Positions 45,393-55,072 of a stretch of 64,000 bases of DNA are shown piece by piece. The DNA lies in assembly GCF_014897675.1 (NCBI RefSeq), contig NZ_JABUXU010000007.1, positions 124,001 through 188,000 of the forward strand. Reading direction: 5' to 3'. The notes beneath the pieces are model-generated. The model made no database searches. It was not told the origin of the DNA and saw only the letters and a list, made by a program, of their open reading frames with translations. Source of the stretch: Advenella sp. FME57. Its GTDB lineage: Bacteria > Pseudomonadota > Gammaproteobacteria > Burkholderiales > Burkholderiaceae_B. The translations under genes were made by a program, and so were the position numbers. The stretch's first letter is position 1. The number at the start of each line of letters is the position of its first letter.

Positions 45393-45956
45393 CTATACCG
45401 TTACCAGCGTACTTTCGATGACCGGGTAGGCACCTGAGTTTGGCAATTCGTAATGCCACCATTCGGACTTGATGCCCCGAAATCCCGCATGCAGCATGAT
45501 GCCCAGCAATAGCAGCCGGTTTTTCTGCACCGATGCGGGCAGATCTGCATAATCGTGGTGCGACGCATCTTCCATGGCGTCAAAGCCCGTGCCCATATCC
45601 AGTTCGATACCGTGCTCGTCCAGCAAAGTAACGTCCACTGCCGTGCCGCGCGAGTGATGCGATCCCTGTGACGGATCCGCAACATACTGGGCATCGGGCA
45701 ACGCCGACCAGAAGATATGCTGCGCTGCAGGCGGTCGGTAGCAATCGAAGACCTTGAGAGTATATCCAGCGGAACGGGCCAGCTGCGATGCCCTGAGCAA
45801 TAATGGCGCGGCATCCTTGTGCAATGCGCACAGGGCGGTCTGATACACAATGCGCCCTGCGATGTTGTTGCTACTGGCATAAACCAGATCAATGACAACG
45901 CCATACTGTGCTTCATTGATGATAAGCAAATCCTGATCGGTCACCCGGGTATCCAT
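45393..45956 (-). CDS. ddpX: D-alanyl-D-alanine dipeptidase DdpX (VanX-like)
   Basis: A 187-residue peptidase of family M15D. The zinc motif SxHxxGxAxD is S99 to D108 (ligands H101, D108), and the catalytic EWWH is at 165-168 (Glu165, ligand H168). The conserved Arg is in YRPP at about 74. This is VanX length and matches its key residues. DdpX hydrolyses D-Ala-D-Ala to D-Ala for recycling or use as a nutrient. No vanA- or vanH-like gene is present, so this is dipeptide catabolism and not glycopeptide resistance. It leads the ddpXABCDF operon. No signal peptide is seen, so it acts in the cytoplasm on imported dipeptide. Confidence 0.93.
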   Translation of the reverse strand: MDTRVTDQDLLIINEAQYGVVIDLVYASSNNIAGRIVYQTALCALHKDAAPLLLRASQLARSAGYTLKVFDCYRPPAAQHIFWSALPDAQYVADPSQGSHHSRGTAVDVTLLDEHGIELDMGTGFDAMEDASHHDYADLPASVQKNRLLLLGIMLHAGFRGIKSEWWHYELPNSGAYPVIESTLVTV

Positions 45957-46052
45957 ATGCTGACTCTGTTAGAAAAATGGGGGTAATATTGCCATTGCGT
46001 AATGTCGAGTGCCACAAGCCTTATCCGGCAAGCGGCGCCCGGCAACCAGGAT

Positions 46053-46092
46053 AGTAGCAGCAAACCCATGCTTGCATGCGTTTGCTGCTACT
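46053..46092. repeat. Strong 40-base inverted repeat between trpS and ddpX
   Basis: Perfect 13-bp arms AGTAGCAGCAAAC (46053-46065) and GTTTGCTGCTACT (46080-46092), with an inner stem CATGC / GCATG. It is 23 bases beyond the trpS stop and about 100 bases before ddpX. There is no U-run in either direction. It may be the trpS 3' end or a regulatory element of the ddp operon. Confidence 0.7.
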
Positions 46093-46114
46093 GCCAGGCC
46101 ATACGGCCGAGCGA

Positions 46115-47521
46115 CTAAGCGTCGCCGGCAGGCGCCAGCGACTCGACAGCCTGCAACAAACGCACAATCAGCGCTTCGCGCTCCATATCCGATTGCATGG
46201 CCGGGCTCGAACCCACCGCCTGCTCGTCCAGCACGACAGTGACGCTGTAGTCGGGATTGCGGTGGATCAGCGAGCGCAGATCCAGTGACAGCAGTTGCGA
46301 TGCGAACTGCCCGGCCTGTTTGGGCTCAGCATAGGCGCCTGACAATAGCAGCGTATCGCCATCGGCCGAAACCAGACGACTGCGGAAGGCACCGTCTTCA
46401 TCACGAAAACTGATAAATCGGGCCGTTTTGCCATTTTTCTTTTTCACTGGCGCCGCGCTTTTTACGCGTGTCCCATTGCGCAAGCCTACGGCCTCACGAA
46501 TTTGCTGCATGAACGGGACTGCCAGTTTGCGCGCCTTGGCAGCGCCCGCCTGCAAAACATCTTCAATCCGCTCGGGGTTGTCCATCAGCGCGACATACTG
46601 TTCGCGCATCGGCGCCACAATGGTTTCCAGATGTGCTGCCAGTTTTTTCTTGGCATCGCCCCAGCCCATGCCATCAGCCAGTTCGCGCCGGAAATTTTCT
46701 GTGTCCTGGGGTGTTGCAAACGCCTTGTAAATCAGAAACAGATGGGAAGCATCGGCGTCCTTGGCTTCACCAGGCGCGCGTGAGTCAGTCACGATCCGCG
46801 AAATGGCGTTTGACAATGCCTTGGCGCCGCCCTCGAAAAGCGGAATGGTGTTGTTGTAGCTCTTGGACATTTTACGGCCGTCCAGGCCGGGCAGCGTCGC
46901 CACGTCTTCGTCAATCTGTACATCGGGCAGCACAAAATAATCCCGCCCTGCCCCGTACTGGTGATTAAAGCGCTGTGCGATATCGCGCGCCATTTCCAGA
47001 TGCTGGATCTGGTCACGACCGACCGGCACGCGGTTGGCATTGAACATCAGAATATCGGCGGCCATCAATACGGGATAAGAGAACAGCCCCATATTCACCC
47101 CGTCATCAGGTTCAACGCTGCGGGCCACATTCTGATCCACCGATGCCTTGTAAGCATGGGCGCGATTCATCAGGCCCTTGGGCGTAATGCACGTCAATAT
47201 CCAGCTTAATTCCGGAATTTCCGGCACATCCGACTGTCGATAGAAGGTGACCTTGTCGGGATCCAGCCCTGCCGCAAGCCAGGTCGCGGCAATTTCTAGG
47301 CGTGAACTGGCCACGCGTAGCGGGTCATCACATTTGATCAGTGCATGATAGTCGGCCAGAAAAAAGAAGGCATCGACATTGAGCTGGCGGCTGGCCGCAA
47401 CGGCCGGCCGGATCGCGCCCGCATAATTGCCCAGGTGCGGTGTTCCGGATGTGGTAATGCCCGTCAATACGCGCACATTCCGGCTTGCGCCATTGGTCGG
47501 GGAAGTTTGTTCAGCACTCAT
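46115..47521 (-). CDS. trpS: Tryptophan-tRNA ligase, with C-terminal extension
   Basis: A 468-residue class I synthetase that charges tRNA-Trp. The HIGH-like motif is PHLGN at about 28-32, and KMSKS lies near 222-226 ([11 protein letters not shown]). The catalytic core ends near residue 340. The remaining 120 or so residues form an extra domain ([20 protein letters not shown]) not present in the 334-residue E. coli enzyme but known from other betaproteobacterial TrpS proteins. It follows zapE by 24 bases, so the two are probably cotranscribed. Confidence 0.95.
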   Translation of the reverse strand: MSAEQTSPTNGASRNVRVLTGITTSGTPHLGNYAGAIRPAVAASRQLNVDAFFFLADYHALIKCDDPLRVASSRLEIAATWLAAGLDPDKVTFYRQSDVPEIPELSWILTCITPKGLMNRAHAYKASVDQNVARSVEPDDGVNMGLFSYPVLMAADILMFNANRVPVGRDQIQHLEMARDIAQRFNHQYGAGRDYFVLPDVQIDEDVATLPGLDGRKMSKSYNNTIPLFEGGAKALSNAISRIVTDSRAPGEAKDADASHLFLIYKAFATPQDTENFRRELADGMGWGDAKKKLAAHLETIVAPMREQYVALMDNPERIEDVLQAGAAKARKLAVPFMQQIREAVGLRNGTRVKSAAPVKKKNGKTARFISFRDEDGAFRSRLVSADGDTLLLSGAYAEPKQAGQFASQLLSLDLRSLIHRNPDYSVTVVLDEQAVGSSPAMQSDMEREALIVRLLQAVESLAPAGDA

Positions 47522-47545
47522 ATTCTGTTTCCAACTGCAATAGTA

Positions 47546-48637
47546 TTAAAGTTTCACCGACAATCGTCTTTCTGACTCAAGATACTCTTTGGACTGCATT
47601 TCGGTAATACGGGACACGGTCCGATGAAATTCATTGGCCAACACGCCTTCGGTATACAGTTCCTCGGGAGGACATTCGGCCGACATGATCAGCTTGACAT
47701 GGTGATCATACAGGACATCGATCAGCCAGGTAAAACGCCGGGCCTCGGACGAGTGCCGGGGCATCATGCGGGGCACGCCGGAAAGAATGATCGTCTGATA
47801 GCGATTGGCCAGTTCCAGATAGTCATTCTGTGACCGCGGTCCGCCGCACAGTTCCGCAAAACTGAACCATACCACCGATCCGGCGACCGCCACGGCCCGG
47901 ATCATCCGGTTCTCGATATGCAGATGCGTATCCTGGGGCGCCGTTTCGGCCAGACTGTCAAACGCTTGCTGCAATTGCGCCTGGATCTCATCATTGAGCG
48001 GCGTCAGGTACATGCGTACCTGTTCCAGCGTCCGTTGACGGTAATCGATGCCCGTGTCCACATTAACCACATCCATGCGTTTCTGGATCAGGGCAATGGC
48101 CGGCAGGATCCGGTCACGGTGCAAGCCGTCGGGATACAGTGTCGATGGCTCATAATTGGAAGTCATGATAAAGCTGGTGCCATTGTCAAACAGATTGAGC
48201 AGCAGCTTGTATAGAATCATGGCATCTGCAATATCCGAGACATGGAACTCATCAAAACAGATCAGCTTGTACTTGTCGCTGATGATGCGCGCCACTTCGT
48301 CCAGCGGATCGCTCTTGCCACGCAACGCCTGCAACTGGTGGTGGACGCTGCGCATGAACTCATGAAAATGGATCCGCGTCTTTTGCTCGATCTGAACCGT
48401 CATGAAGAACGAGTCCATCAGAAAGCTTTTGCCGCGACCGACCCCGCCCCACATGTACACGCCGCGCGGTGGCTCGGGCTTGCGAAAAAACCGTCGGAAG
48501 GGTTTGCCCAGCTCCTGCTGATAGGCAACCAGTTCGTCGGCAAAAACCTGCAGACGAGCAATGGCCCGCTGCTGGGCCTCATCGGCCCGATAGCCGCGCT
48601 CAGCAAGGGTCTTTTCGTAATATTGCAGTACGTTCAT
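47546..48637 (-). CDS. zapE: Cell division protein ZapE (AFG1-like ATPase)
   Basis: A 363-residue AFG1/ZapE ATPase. Walker A is GGVGRGKSF near residue 64-72, Walker B LICFDEFHV near 128, and FMTSNYEPSTLY-like sensor text (FIMTSNYEPS) near 160. ZapE associates with the Z-ring and affects FtsZ bundling under stress; the yeast relative Afg1 handles mitochondrial proteins. It lies just after the lpdA-sucAB operon on the same strand, an order common in Bordetella relatives, with a GC-rich hairpin in between, and before trpS. Confidence 0.94.
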   Translation of the reverse strand: MNVLQYYEKTLAERGYRADEAQQRAIARLQVFADELVAYQQELGKPFRRFFRKPEPPRGVYMWGGVGRGKSFLMDSFFMTVQIEQKTRIHFHEFMRSVHHQLQALRGKSDPLDEVARIISDKYKLICFDEFHVSDIADAMILYKLLLNLFDNGTSFIMTSNYEPSTLYPDGLHRDRILPAIALIQKRMDVVNVDTGIDYRQRTLEQVRMYLTPLNDEIQAQLQQAFDSLAETAPQDTHLHIENRMIRAVAVAGSVVWFSFAELCGGPRSQNDYLELANRYQTIILSGVPRMMPRHSSEARRFTWLIDVLYDHHVKLIMSAECPPEELYTEGVLANEFHRTVSRITEMQSKEYLESERRLSVKL

Positions 48638-48712
48638 GAAGCAGGTCGATTCGAATCAATTCGGATTGATGGCAGGCCAGACAGACCGATAGGATCGTAC
48701 CGCAGGAACAGG

Positions 48713-48735
48713 CCGGGGTGCCAGTGGCACCCCGG
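48713..48735 (-). repeat. GC-rich hairpin between lpdA and zapE
   Basis: Perfect 10-bp stem CCGGGGTGCC (48713-48722) / GGCACCCCGG (48726-48735) with a 3-base loop. It lies about 80 bases beyond the lpdA stop. It has no U-run, so it likely acts as an mRNA 3' barrier with leaky passage into zapE. Confidence 0.6.
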
Positions 48736-48817
48736 ATTGCCCGATACGGATATATCAGACTGACGGCCGGCACCGGTCAACACGGGTGCCCTTGCCGTAT
48801 TCAACATGGTGTGCCGA

Positions 48818-50248
48818 TCAGAAGTTCAGGGCACGTTTATCAACGGCCAGTGCGGCTTCCTTGAGCGCTTCGGACAAGGTGGGATGTGCATGGCAAATAC
48901 GCGCGATATCTTCAGAGGCGCCTTTGAATTCCATGATGGTGACTGCTTCGGCAATCAATTCCGAAGCCATGGGGCCGATAATATGCACGCCCAGCACCTC
49001 GTCTGTCTTGGCATCGGCAATCACCTTGGCAAAGCCGGTCGTGTCGCCCAAAGCACGGGCGCGGCCGTTGGCCAGGAATGGAAAGCTGCCTGTGCGGATT
49101 TCGCGTTTTTCTGCCTTCAGTTGCTGTTCGGTCTTGCCGACCCATGCAATTTCCGGAGAGGTGTAGATGACCCAGGGGATGGTATCGAAGTTGACATGGC
49201 CGTGCTGACCGGCAATGCGTTCGGCAACGGCAACACCCTCTTCTTCGGCTTTGTGCGCCAGCATCGGGCCGCGCACCACATCACCCACTGCCCAGACGTT
49301 TGGCAGATTGGTCTTGCATTCTTCGTTAACGCTGATGAACCCGCGCTCGTCCAATTGCAGGTCGACACTGTCCGCGTTCAGGTTGCCGGTAAAAGGCACC
49401 CGACCAATAGAGACAATCAGTTTGTCTACTGCAAGCGACTGTTCGGCGCCCTTGGCGTCGGTATAGGGTACGGTGACTGTCTTGGCTGTGGATTTGATCT
49501 CGCCGATTTTGACGCCGGTTTCAATTTTCAGACCCTGTTTGGCAAATGCTTTCTGCGCTTCCTTGGCCACCTGGACGTCGGCTGCACCCAGAAATTCAGG
49601 CATGGCTTCCAGAATGGTCACTTCGGCGCCCAGGCGACGCCAGACGCTACCCATTTCCAGACCGATCACACCAGCGCCAATCACGCCCAGTTTCTTGGGC
49701 ACGCCAGCAATACGCAGGGCGCCATCATTGGACAGAATCTGTTTTTCGTCAAAAGGCAGGCCAGGCAAGGCGCGTGCGACCGAACCGGTAGCCACGATCA
49801 CATGGGTCGCGGTCAGACTTTCCGCTTTCTTGCCAGTGACGCTGATTTTCCAGCTGCCGTCTTCGGCCTTGCCATCGAACGCACCTACGCCGGAAAAGAA
49901 AGTGACTTTGTTCTTTTTGAACAAATATAGAATACCGTCGTTGTTCTGTTTGACAACCGTGTCCTTGCGACCGATCATGTTTTCCAGTTTGAGCTTGACG
50001 CTGCCCAGTTCAATGCCATGCTCGGCAAAATGGTGGTTGGCCTGTTCAAAATGCTCGGACGATTGCAGCAGGGCTTTGGACGGAATGCAGCCGACATTGG
50101 TGCAAGTGCCGCCTGGTTTGGGATTGCCGGCCTCATCAGCCCAGGCATCAATACACGCAACTTTTTTGCCCAGCTGCGCAGCGCGAATCGCTGCAATGTA
50201 GCCGCCAGGACCGGCACCAATTACGACAACGTCAAATTGTGAAGACAT
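48818..50248 (-). CDS. lpdA: Dihydrolipoyl dehydrogenase (E3)
   Basis: A 476-residue flavoprotein disulfide oxidoreductase that reoxidises lipoyl groups with NAD+. The FAD motif [17 protein letters not shown] is at 11-27, the redox disulfide C49-x4-C54 in [15 protein letters not shown]. The NAD-binding motif [13 protein letters not shown] is near 188-200, and the catalytic His-Glu pair in HAHPTLSE is near the C-terminus. It is the third gene of sucA-sucB-lpdA. I start at the ATG at 50248; the upstream open frame covers the intergenic hairpin. It may also serve the orphan E1 at 10145. Confidence 0.96.
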   Translation of the reverse strand: MSSQFDVVVIGAGPGGYIAAIRAAQLGKKVACIDAWADEAGNPKPGGTCTNVGCIPSKALLQSSEHFEQANHHFAEHGIELGSVKLKLENMIGRKDTVVKQNNDGILYLFKKNKVTFFSGVGAFDGKAEDGSWKISVTGKKAESLTATHVIVATGSVARALPGLPFDEKQILSNDGALRIAGVPKKLGVIGAGVIGLEMGSVWRRLGAEVTILEAMPEFLGAADVQVAKEAQKAFAKQGLKIETGVKIGEIKSTAKTVTVPYTDAKGAEQSLAVDKLIVSIGRVPFTGNLNADSVDLQLDERGFISVNEECKTNLPNVWAVGDVVRGPMLAHKAEEEGVAVAERIAGQHGHVNFDTIPWVIYTSPEIAWVGKTEQQLKAEKREIRTGSFPFLANGRARALGDTTGFAKVIADAKTDEVLGVHIIGPMASELIAEAVTIMEFKGASEDIARICHAHPTLSEALKEAALAVDKRALNF

Positions 50249-50297
50249 AATTTTCTCTTGATTTCGATAGAGCAGATGCGCTTGCACGCATCCTATG

Positions 50298-50324
50298 AAA
50301 AACGCGCGCCCCGCGAAGGGGCGC
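50298..50324 (-). terminator. Terminator-like hairpin between sucB and lpdA
   Basis: On the minus strand GCGCCCC (50318-50324 complement), loop TTCGC, GGGGCGC (50306-50312 complement), then GCG and TTTTT. It is a good intrinsic terminator inside the sucA-sucB-lpdA gene string and could reduce or condition lpdA read-through. Confidence 0.7.
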
Positions 50325-50340
50325 ATTCAGACTGCGTCGA

Positions 50341-51582
50341 TTACAGTTCCAGCAGTAGGCGTTGCGGATCTTCCAGCGCCTCTTTCATGGCAACCAGACC
50401 CAGCACCGCTTCGCGGCCATCAATGATACGGTGATCGTATGACATGGCCAGGAAGTTGATCGGACGAATGACCACCTGACCATTCTCTACCACAGGGCGG
50501 TCCTTGGTGGCGTGAACGCCCAGGATGGCAGACTGCGGTGGATTGATGATGGGAGTGGACAGCATGGAACCGAAGACACCACCATTGGAAATGGAGAAGG
50601 TGCCGCCAGTCAGGTCTTCCAGGCTGATTTTGCCTTCGCGGGCTTTAACACCGTACTCCGCAATGGTTTTTTCAATTTCGGCAAAAGACAGCTGGTCTGC
50701 ATTGCGCACAATAGGCACCACCAGACCGCGCGGGCTGCTGACCGCGATACCGATATCAAAGTACCCGTGATAGATAATATCTTTGCCATCGACAGAGGCG
50801 TTGAGCAACGGATATTTTTTCAATGCGGCAACCGCAGCCTTGACGAAAAAGGACATGAAGCCCAGTTTCACACCATGTTCTTTTTCAAAGCGATCTTTGT
50901 AGGCATTACGCAGATCGATCACTGCCTTCATGTTGACTTCGTTGAAAGTCGTGAGAATGGCGTTTTCCTGCTGCGACTGGATCAGGCGCTCGGCTATACG
51001 CGCACGCAGGCGAGTCATTGGCACGCGCTGTTCCGGGCGGCCATCAAGAGACAGGCTGGTCGCGGCGCCAGCAGATGCGGCAGGCGCTGCGGGTTTGCCA
51101 GAGGCAGCGGCGGCGTCGGCCTTGGTCACACGACCATCACGACCAGAACCCTCTACGTCACCAGCAGCAATACCTTTTTCAGACAGGATTTTGCTGGCGG
51201 CGGGAGATGCAACGCCTGCACTGCCTTTGCTGGCTTCGGCGGCCTTGGCTGGGGCGGCTTCGGCCTTGGCAGGCTCGGCAGCAGCCGGCTGGGCCGCAGG
51301 CGCAGCAGCGGCGGCTTCAGGCGCAGCTGCTGCGCCTTTTGCCTCGGTGTCAATTTTTGCCAGCAACTGCCCTGAAGTGACCGTGCTGCCATCGCCCTGG
51401 GCGATTTCAGTTAGCACGCCACTGGCCGGTGCAGGCACTTCCAGAACGACCTTGTCGGTTTCGACTTCGATCAGGGTTTCATCCTGAGTTACAGCTTCGC
51501 CTACTTTCTTTTTCCACTCAAGCAGGGACGCCTCTGAGATCGATTCGGAGAGCTGAGGAACTACAACGTCAATAATAGCCAT
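50341..51582 (-). CDS. sucB: 2-oxoglutarate dehydrogenase E2 (dihydrolipoyl succinyltransferase)
   Basis: A 413-residue E2. One lipoyl domain (1-78) with the lipoyl-Lys K44 in VETDKVV, an Ala/Pro/Lys-rich linker (about 85-120), the E1/E3-binding domain (about 125-160, [13 protein letters not shown]) and the catalytic core, whose HxxxDG motif is in [10 protein letters not shown] near 380-390. It makes the 24-subunit core that turns succinyl groups over to CoA. It sits 33 bases after sucA. Confidence 0.96.
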   Translation of the reverse strand: MAIIDVVVPQLSESISEASLLEWKKKVGEAVTQDETLIEVETDKVVLEVPAPASGVLTEIAQGDGSTVTSGQLLAKIDTEAKGAAAAPEAAAAAPAAQPAAAEPAKAEAAPAKAAEASKGSAGVASPAASKILSEKGIAAGDVEGSGRDGRVTKADAAAASGKPAAPAASAGAATSLSLDGRPEQRVPMTRLRARIAERLIQSQQENAILTTFNEVNMKAVIDLRNAYKDRFEKEHGVKLGFMSFFVKAAVAALKKYPLLNASVDGKDIIYHGYFDIGIAVSSPRGLVVPIVRNADQLSFAEIEKTIAEYGVKAREGKISLEDLTGGTFSISNGGVFGSMLSTPIINPPQSAILGVHATKDRPVVENGQVVIRPINFLAMSYDHRIIDGREAVLGLVAMKEALEDPQRLLLEL

Positions 51583-51615
51583 TTTCGATAATCCGTAAAA
51601 TTGTAATTAGACCGC

Positions 51616-54492
51616 TTACTTGGTCAGAATGAACCCTTTGAGCTTGGGCGCAAAAGCCTGTTCCACCAAGGCTTTTTGCTGCTCAATATGCTTGGCCATA
51701 TAGCCAACCGCAGGAGAGGACGAAGCGATACGTCCGGCATAACCCAGGCGCTGTCCGGACGACATATCTTCATACAGGTGGTGCTGGATATAGAACCATG
51801 GTCCCTGATTCTGAGGCTCGTCTTGTACCCAAACGACTTCCGTCGCATTCGGGTACTTGGCCAGCTCACTGGCAAACGACTTGTGTGCAAACGGATACAG
51901 CTGCTCTACCCGCAGGATCGCAACGTGACTGGCATCCCGTTCCTTGCGTGCGTTCATCAGATCATAGTAAACCTTGCCTGAGCACACCAGCACGCGCTTG
52001 ACTTTCTTGCCGTCAAGGTTGCTGTCGATTTCACTCAGGATAGGATGGAATTCGCCGGAGGCCAGATCGCTCAGCGGTGAGGTTGCGTCCTTGTTACGCA
52101 GCAGTGATTTTGGCGTGAAGATCACCAGCGGCTTGCGGAATGGCCGAATCATCTGGCGACGCAGCAGATGGAAAATCTGTGCGGCATTCGTTGGCTGCAC
52201 ACACTGCATGTTATGGTCGGCGCACAGTTGCAAAAAGCGTTCGATACGTGCCGAAGAGTGCTCTGGTCCCTGACCTTCGTAGCCGTGCGGCAGCATCAGC
52301 GTCAGACCGGACTGGCGTCCCCATTTGGCTTCGCCTGAACTGATGAACTGGTCAATCACAACCTGCGCACCGTTGACAAAATCGCCGAACTGCGCTTCCC
52401 AGATAACCAGAGTGTTTGGCTCGGAGCAAGAATAGCCGTACTCAAAACCCAGTACCGCCTCTTCGGACAGCACTGAATCGATGACCGTGAACGGCGCCTG
52501 GGAATCGGAGACATTCTGCAGTGGAATATAGGTGCCATCGTTCCAGCGCTCACGTTTCTGATCATGCAATACAGCGTGGCGGTGCGTAAAGGTGCCGCGT
52601 CCCGAATCCTGGCCCGTAATACGGATGGTATAGCCCGATGCCACCAGCGTCGCTAACGCCAGATGTTCGCCCATGCCCCAGTCCAGGTTTTGCTCGCCCA
52701 TTGCCATTGCACGGCGGTCGGCGAGCAGTTTTTTCACCAGGTTGTGGGGCGTAAAGGTGTCTGGCACAGTGGTAATGCGCTCGCCAATACGTTTGAGTTC
52801 GGCCAGCGGCACAGCCGTATCGGCACTGTCTGTCCACTTGGCGCCCAGAAACGGCGTCCAGTCAATGGAATATTTGTTTTTGTAGTCGGTAAGAACGGGC
52901 TCGACGGTTTTCTGGCCGTCTTCCATTAGCCGGCGATAGTTTTTGACGAACTCTTCGCCTTCGCCATCAGCCAATACGCCCTGCGCGGTCAGTTTGTCTG
53001 CATAGATTTTGCGCGTGCCGGGGTGCGCGCCAATGCTCTTGTACATAAGCGGCTGCGTCAGCGACGGCGTATCCTGCTCGTTATGACCCAATTTACGGTA
53101 GCAGATGATGTCTACAACCACGTCATGGTTAAACTCCATGCGGTAGTCCAGCGCCAGGCGTGTTGCGAAAACCACGGCTTCGGGATCATCGGCATTCACG
53201 TGAAAGACCGGTGCTTCGATCATTTTTACTACATCGGTACAGTAAAGCGTTGAACGTGAGTCGCGCGGGTCAGATGTGGTAAAGCCGATCTGGTTGTTAA
53301 TTACGATATGCAGGGTACCGCCGGTGCCGTAGCCGCGTGTCTGCGCCATATTGAGCGTTTCCATGACCACGCCCTGGCCAGCAAAGGCCGCATCACCGTG
53401 CACCAGCACAGGCAACACCTGCTGCCCCAGCGGGTCGGCACGGCGTTCCTGACGAGCCCGCACACTTCCTTCCACAACCGGGTTAACAATTTCCAGATGC
53501 GAAGGGTTAAATGCCAGGGAAAGGTGAACCGGGCCACCGCGAGTGGACAGATCGCTGGAAAAACCATTGTGATACTTCACATCGCCATCGGTCAGGCCTT
53601 CAGCATGCTTGCCTTCAAACTCGGCAAACAGGTCGCCGGGCATTTTGCCCATGATGTTGACCAGCATGTTCAGGCGGCCACGGTGAGCCATGCCCACGAT
53701 AATTTCCTGAACGCCCAGATCGCCTGCGTGGTTGACCACCTCGTCCATAGCAGCGATAAAGCTTTCACCGCCCTCGAGTGAAAAGCGCTTCTGCCCCACA
53801 TATTTCGTGTGCAGGAAACGCTCCAGCCCCTCGGCTTCGGTCAGTTGCTGCAGAATGCGTTTCTTGGTGTCGCCATCGAAAGAGCCGTTGGCATGAGTAG
53901 ACTCCAGGTGTTCCTGAACCCAGCGCTTGGCCTTGGGATCGGACATATGCATAAACTCGACGCCGACAGCGCCGCAATAGGTATCACGCAGGGAGTTGAG
54001 GATTTCACGCAAGGTCATGGTGCCTTGTTTCGTGAAATAAGTATTGGTGGCAGAGTACACCTGGTCCAGATCGGCGTCGTTCAGGCCGTAAAAGGCGGGA
54101 TCGAGTTCTGGAATTTCGGGACGCTCACGGCGTTTCAACGGATCAAGCTGGGCCCAGCGCACCCCCAGGGTGCGATAGGCAGCGATTAATGACTGGACAT
54201 GAAGCTGTTTGCTGGCCACCTCCAGGGTGGGCGCGCCTCCCCGTGCAGCTTGAGCAAAGGCGTTGGCCTTGGCGCGCTGGGCAAAGGAAGTGACAACAGA
54301 ATAGTGGCTCTGGTCCCGGGTGCTTTGGGCCCCGTCTGTGGCAGGTGCATGCTGAAGCTGATCAAAATAGTCGCGCCAGTGGTCAGCCACTGCAGCCGGA
54401 TTGGTCAGGTACTCTTCGTACAGTTCTTCAACGTAGGGAGCATTACTCCCAAATAAATAAGAGGTAGATTTTTTTTCAGTTTCCGTCGTCAT
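51616..54492 (-). CDS. sucA: 2-oxoglutarate dehydrogenase E1
   Basis: A 958-residue thiamine-diphosphate E1 that decarboxylates 2-oxoglutarate. The N-terminal segment (YLFGSNAPYVEELYEEYLTN) binds E2. The motif EGGESFIAAMDEVV and the ThDP segments (HGDAAFAGQGVV, INNQIGFTTSDP) are intact. The C-terminal transketolase-like part carries GQDSGRGTFTHRHAV. Full length matches E. coli SucA (933) with a small excess. I use the ATG at 54492; a GTG 12 bases upstream is in frame. It is first in sucA-sucB-lpdA, with a good promoter upstream. Confidence 0.96.
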   Translation of the reverse strand: MTTETEKKSTSYLFGSNAPYVEELYEEYLTNPAAVADHWRDYFDQLQHAPATDGAQSTRDQSHYSVVTSFAQRAKANAFAQAARGGAPTLEVASKQLHVQSLIAAYRTLGVRWAQLDPLKRRERPEIPELDPAFYGLNDADLDQVYSATNTYFTKQGTMTLREILNSLRDTYCGAVGVEFMHMSDPKAKRWVQEHLESTHANGSFDGDTKKRILQQLTEAEGLERFLHTKYVGQKRFSLEGGESFIAAMDEVVNHAGDLGVQEIIVGMAHRGRLNMLVNIMGKMPGDLFAEFEGKHAEGLTDGDVKYHNGFSSDLSTRGGPVHLSLAFNPSHLEIVNPVVEGSVRARQERRADPLGQQVLPVLVHGDAAFAGQGVVMETLNMAQTRGYGTGGTLHIVINNQIGFTTSDPRDSRSTLYCTDVVKMIEAPVFHVNADDPEAVVFATRLALDYRMEFNHDVVVDIICYRKLGHNEQDTPSLTQPLMYKSIGAHPGTRKIYADKLTAQGVLADGEGEEFVKNYRRLMEDGQKTVEPVLTDYKNKYSIDWTPFLGAKWTDSADTAVPLAELKRIGERITTVPDTFTPHNLVKKLLADRRAMAMGEQNLDWGMGEHLALATLVASGYTIRITGQDSGRGTFTHRHAVLHDQKRERWNDGTYIPLQNVSDSQAPFTVIDSVLSEEAVLGFEYGYSCSEPNTLVIWEAQFGDFVNGAQVVIDQFISSGEAKWGRQSGLTLMLPHGYEGQGPEHSSARIERFLQLCADHNMQCVQPTNAAQIFHLLRRQMIRPFRKPLVIFTPKSLLRNKDATSPLSDLASGEFHPILSEIDSNLDGKKVKRVLVCSGKVYYDLMNARKERDASHVAILRVEQLYPFAHKSFASELAKYPNATEVVWVQDEPQNQGPWFYIQHHLYEDMSSGQRLGYAGRIASSSPAVGYMAKHIEQQKALVEQAFAPKLKGFILTK

Positions 54493-54619
54493 AAATCGCT
54501 TCACCGTTGCGGGTGTTTCACCCTTTGAGATGCAGGTATACCTTCCGGGTTACGGCTAGACCGAGTTGCGGATAGCGGGCAGAAGGCACATAACATAGCC
54601 TTGATAGCCAATGCATTAA

Positions 54620-54648
54620 AGTATAACCATCGGGAAGGCTTAATCCAA
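54620..54648 (-). promoter_or_regulatory. Sigma-70 promoter of the sucA operon
   Basis: On the minus strand TTGGAT (-35; plus 54643-54648), exactly 17 bases, then TATACT (-10; plus 54620-54625). The start would be near 54612, giving a leader of about 120 bases before sucA. Confidence 0.65.
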
Positions 54649-55040
54649 GGAACTTTTTCGATTATGCAAGAAATTACCGGTTTCAATCGATTGTGCTTGG
54701 TATATTTTGATAATTCGTTGCTAACGACCCACGCCATGAAAGCGGTAGCCCGGCTTTGCCACAATTGTCTGGCAAAGCGTAAAGAGCAAACTGGCGGTTG
54801 ACCGTTTCGATGAACGGGTCGCTGCATCCTGTTCCCTGGCCATCCAGTGAATAGCCGCCACTGCCCTGCCCGCTAACCAGGAGCAGCGCCAGGTTGATAG
54901 CCACGCCAACAGAAATCGGCAACGCCCCAAGCGCGGGTCGGGGCAGTTGCCGCCTGCAGCCGCAGGGGCCAAGTTGCCGCCGGAACGCGGGCATCGGCGT
55001 TATCATATCGAAACTGCGATTCAAGCATAGCAATGAGCAT

Positions 55041-55052
55041 AACAATATTGTT
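55041..55052 (+). promoter_or_regulatory. 12-bp perfect palindrome upstream of maeB
   Basis: AACAATATTGTT, 20 bases before the maeB ATG, between the likely promoter and the AAGGA ribosome site. It could be an operator or a weak leader hairpin. Its regulator is unknown. Confidence 0.4.
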
Positions 55053-55072
55053 GAACCTTAAGGATAAAAACC

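Larger units (their letters stand above)
54505..55072. other. Divergent intergenic region sucA / maeB
   Basis: About 570 bases. A minus-strand frame of 120 codons (54683-55045) and a smaller one (54501-54827) have no family character and I leave them out. It holds the sucA promoter (54620-54648) and, next to maeB, a 12-bp palindrome at 55041-55052. GC-rich sequence around 54780-54980 holds nothing I can name. Confidence 0.45.

Noticed and set aside
45393-45956. VanX as part of glycopeptide resistance
   Set aside because: No vanA, vanH, vanR or vanS-like gene is present; the neighbours are a dipeptide importer, so nutrient use is the better reading.
54683-55045. Minus-strand frame of 120 codons between sucA and maeB
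   Set aside because: No recognisable domain, no ribosome site, and it spans the maeB control region.
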